Shown here piece after piece: positions 63,614 to 64,000 of a DNA stretch of 64,000 nucleotides (positions are counted from its first letter, which is position 1; the number at the start of each line of letters is the position of its first letter). The notes under the pieces are model-generated. The model did no database searches and had not been told where the DNA came from. It saw only the letters and a list, made by a program, of their open reading frames with translations. Source of the stretch: Wuchereria bancrofti (taxonomy: Eukaryota > Nematoda > Chromadorea > Rhabditida > Onchocercidae); contig SSBO01000012.1 of the NCBI GenBank assembly GCA_005281725.1, forward strand, positions 8,038,866 to 8,102,865. Reading direction: 5' to 3'. Made by a program: the position numbers and the translations under genes.

Positions 63614-64000
63614 CTTCTGAACAGAACTTAGAAGATTAGTTAGAGGTCGCTTGAACTGGAAGAACGAGCGAGTGCTCTCTGGGTATTTATGAAAATATGA
63701 TGTCTAAATCCTTTCATAATTTATTCTTATCATTAATTAAATATCATTGAGCAATATTTAATTATGTCGCTCTAACAATACTATCATAATATGGTTGGAA
63801 AATATTTGCAATTAAAATGAATAATATTCTTAGCATTATATCTTTTAAGTCATTTACAAATTTTATAATACATAAAAAAGTATAGCAAATGAAGTTGTGC
63901 ATCATATGACTTAAAGCAATTGCTGTGTTTTCACATCTTTTAACACCTTAAAGACTGAACGGCAGTTACAAACTTTCTGGAAGTACTGGTAACAATTAGC
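63614..64000. other. Upstream region of FAHD1, no gene seen
   Basis: AT-rich sequence that should contain the FAHD1 promoter; a GTTCAG three bases before the ATG could be a trans-splice acceptor. No other feature supported. Confidence 0.35.

Overview
This window looks like nuclear DNA of a nematode, most likely a filarial or related spirurid worm. The reasons are: strongly AT-rich sequence; small exons split by introns of about 100-700 bases with GT donors and TTTTCAG-like acceptors; ordinary eukaryotic housekeeping genes; a histone H4 with the Cys73 that I recall from C. elegans H4; and two closely spaced same-strand genes that resemble a nematode operon. The species assignment is inference from base composition and gene structure, not from a database match.

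Layout from left to right. 1-732: 3' end of a PUS7/TruD-type tRNA/mRNA pseudouridine synthase (+). 1124-4056: a complete FBXO7-like gene (+; ubiquitin-like fold, FP/PI31-type dimer domain, F-box, proline-rich tail), closely following PUS7 as in an operon. 4712-5375: a small two-exon gene I do not recognise (+). 5376-10931: mostly non-coding, with one small possible membrane-protein ORF (-), simple repeats, a perfect 17-bp hairpin and one copy of a 290-bp repeat. 10932-13937: a complete OSGIN-type flavin/NAD(P)-binding oxidoreductase-like gene (+). 13938-19342: repeat territory with a 230-bp near-perfect palindrome and the inverted partner of the 290-bp repeat. 19343-23114: an unrecognised secreted, cysteine-rich protein (+). 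23660-26766: GPKOW, a spliceosomal G-patch/KOW protein (-). 28520-29725: translation initiation factor eIF1A with a long acidic tail (+). 32488-33799: a possible small membrane protein and an interrupted reading frame. 36789-44708: a large Ser/Thr-rich secreted protein ending in a cysteine cluster (+). 46595-47369: a small secreted eight-cysteine protein (+). 52861-53256: intron-containing histone H4 (-). 53500-54400: retrotransposon-like relics. 54693-57966: TBC1D13-type Rab GAP (+). 59061/59358-61396: SIAH-type RING E3 ligase (+). 62682-63613: FAHD1-type acylpyruvase/oxaloacetate decarboxylase (-).

The conserved genes do not form one pathway. They cover RNA modification and splicing, translation, protein turnover (FBXO7, SIAH), membrane traffic, chromatin and mitochondrial metabolism. 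Between them lie lineage-specific secreted proteins, which in a parasitic worm are the least understood content here. No clear new multi-gene system was found. The most unusual structural signals are the two recent inverted repeats around the OSGIN gene (99-99.6 % identical arms) and three independent degenerate copies of exon sequence lying in introns next to their parent exons (in the secreted gene, GPKOW and TBC1D13). Exon coordinates were set by hand from splice-site motifs and reading-frame phase; where phases could not be reconciled this is stated.
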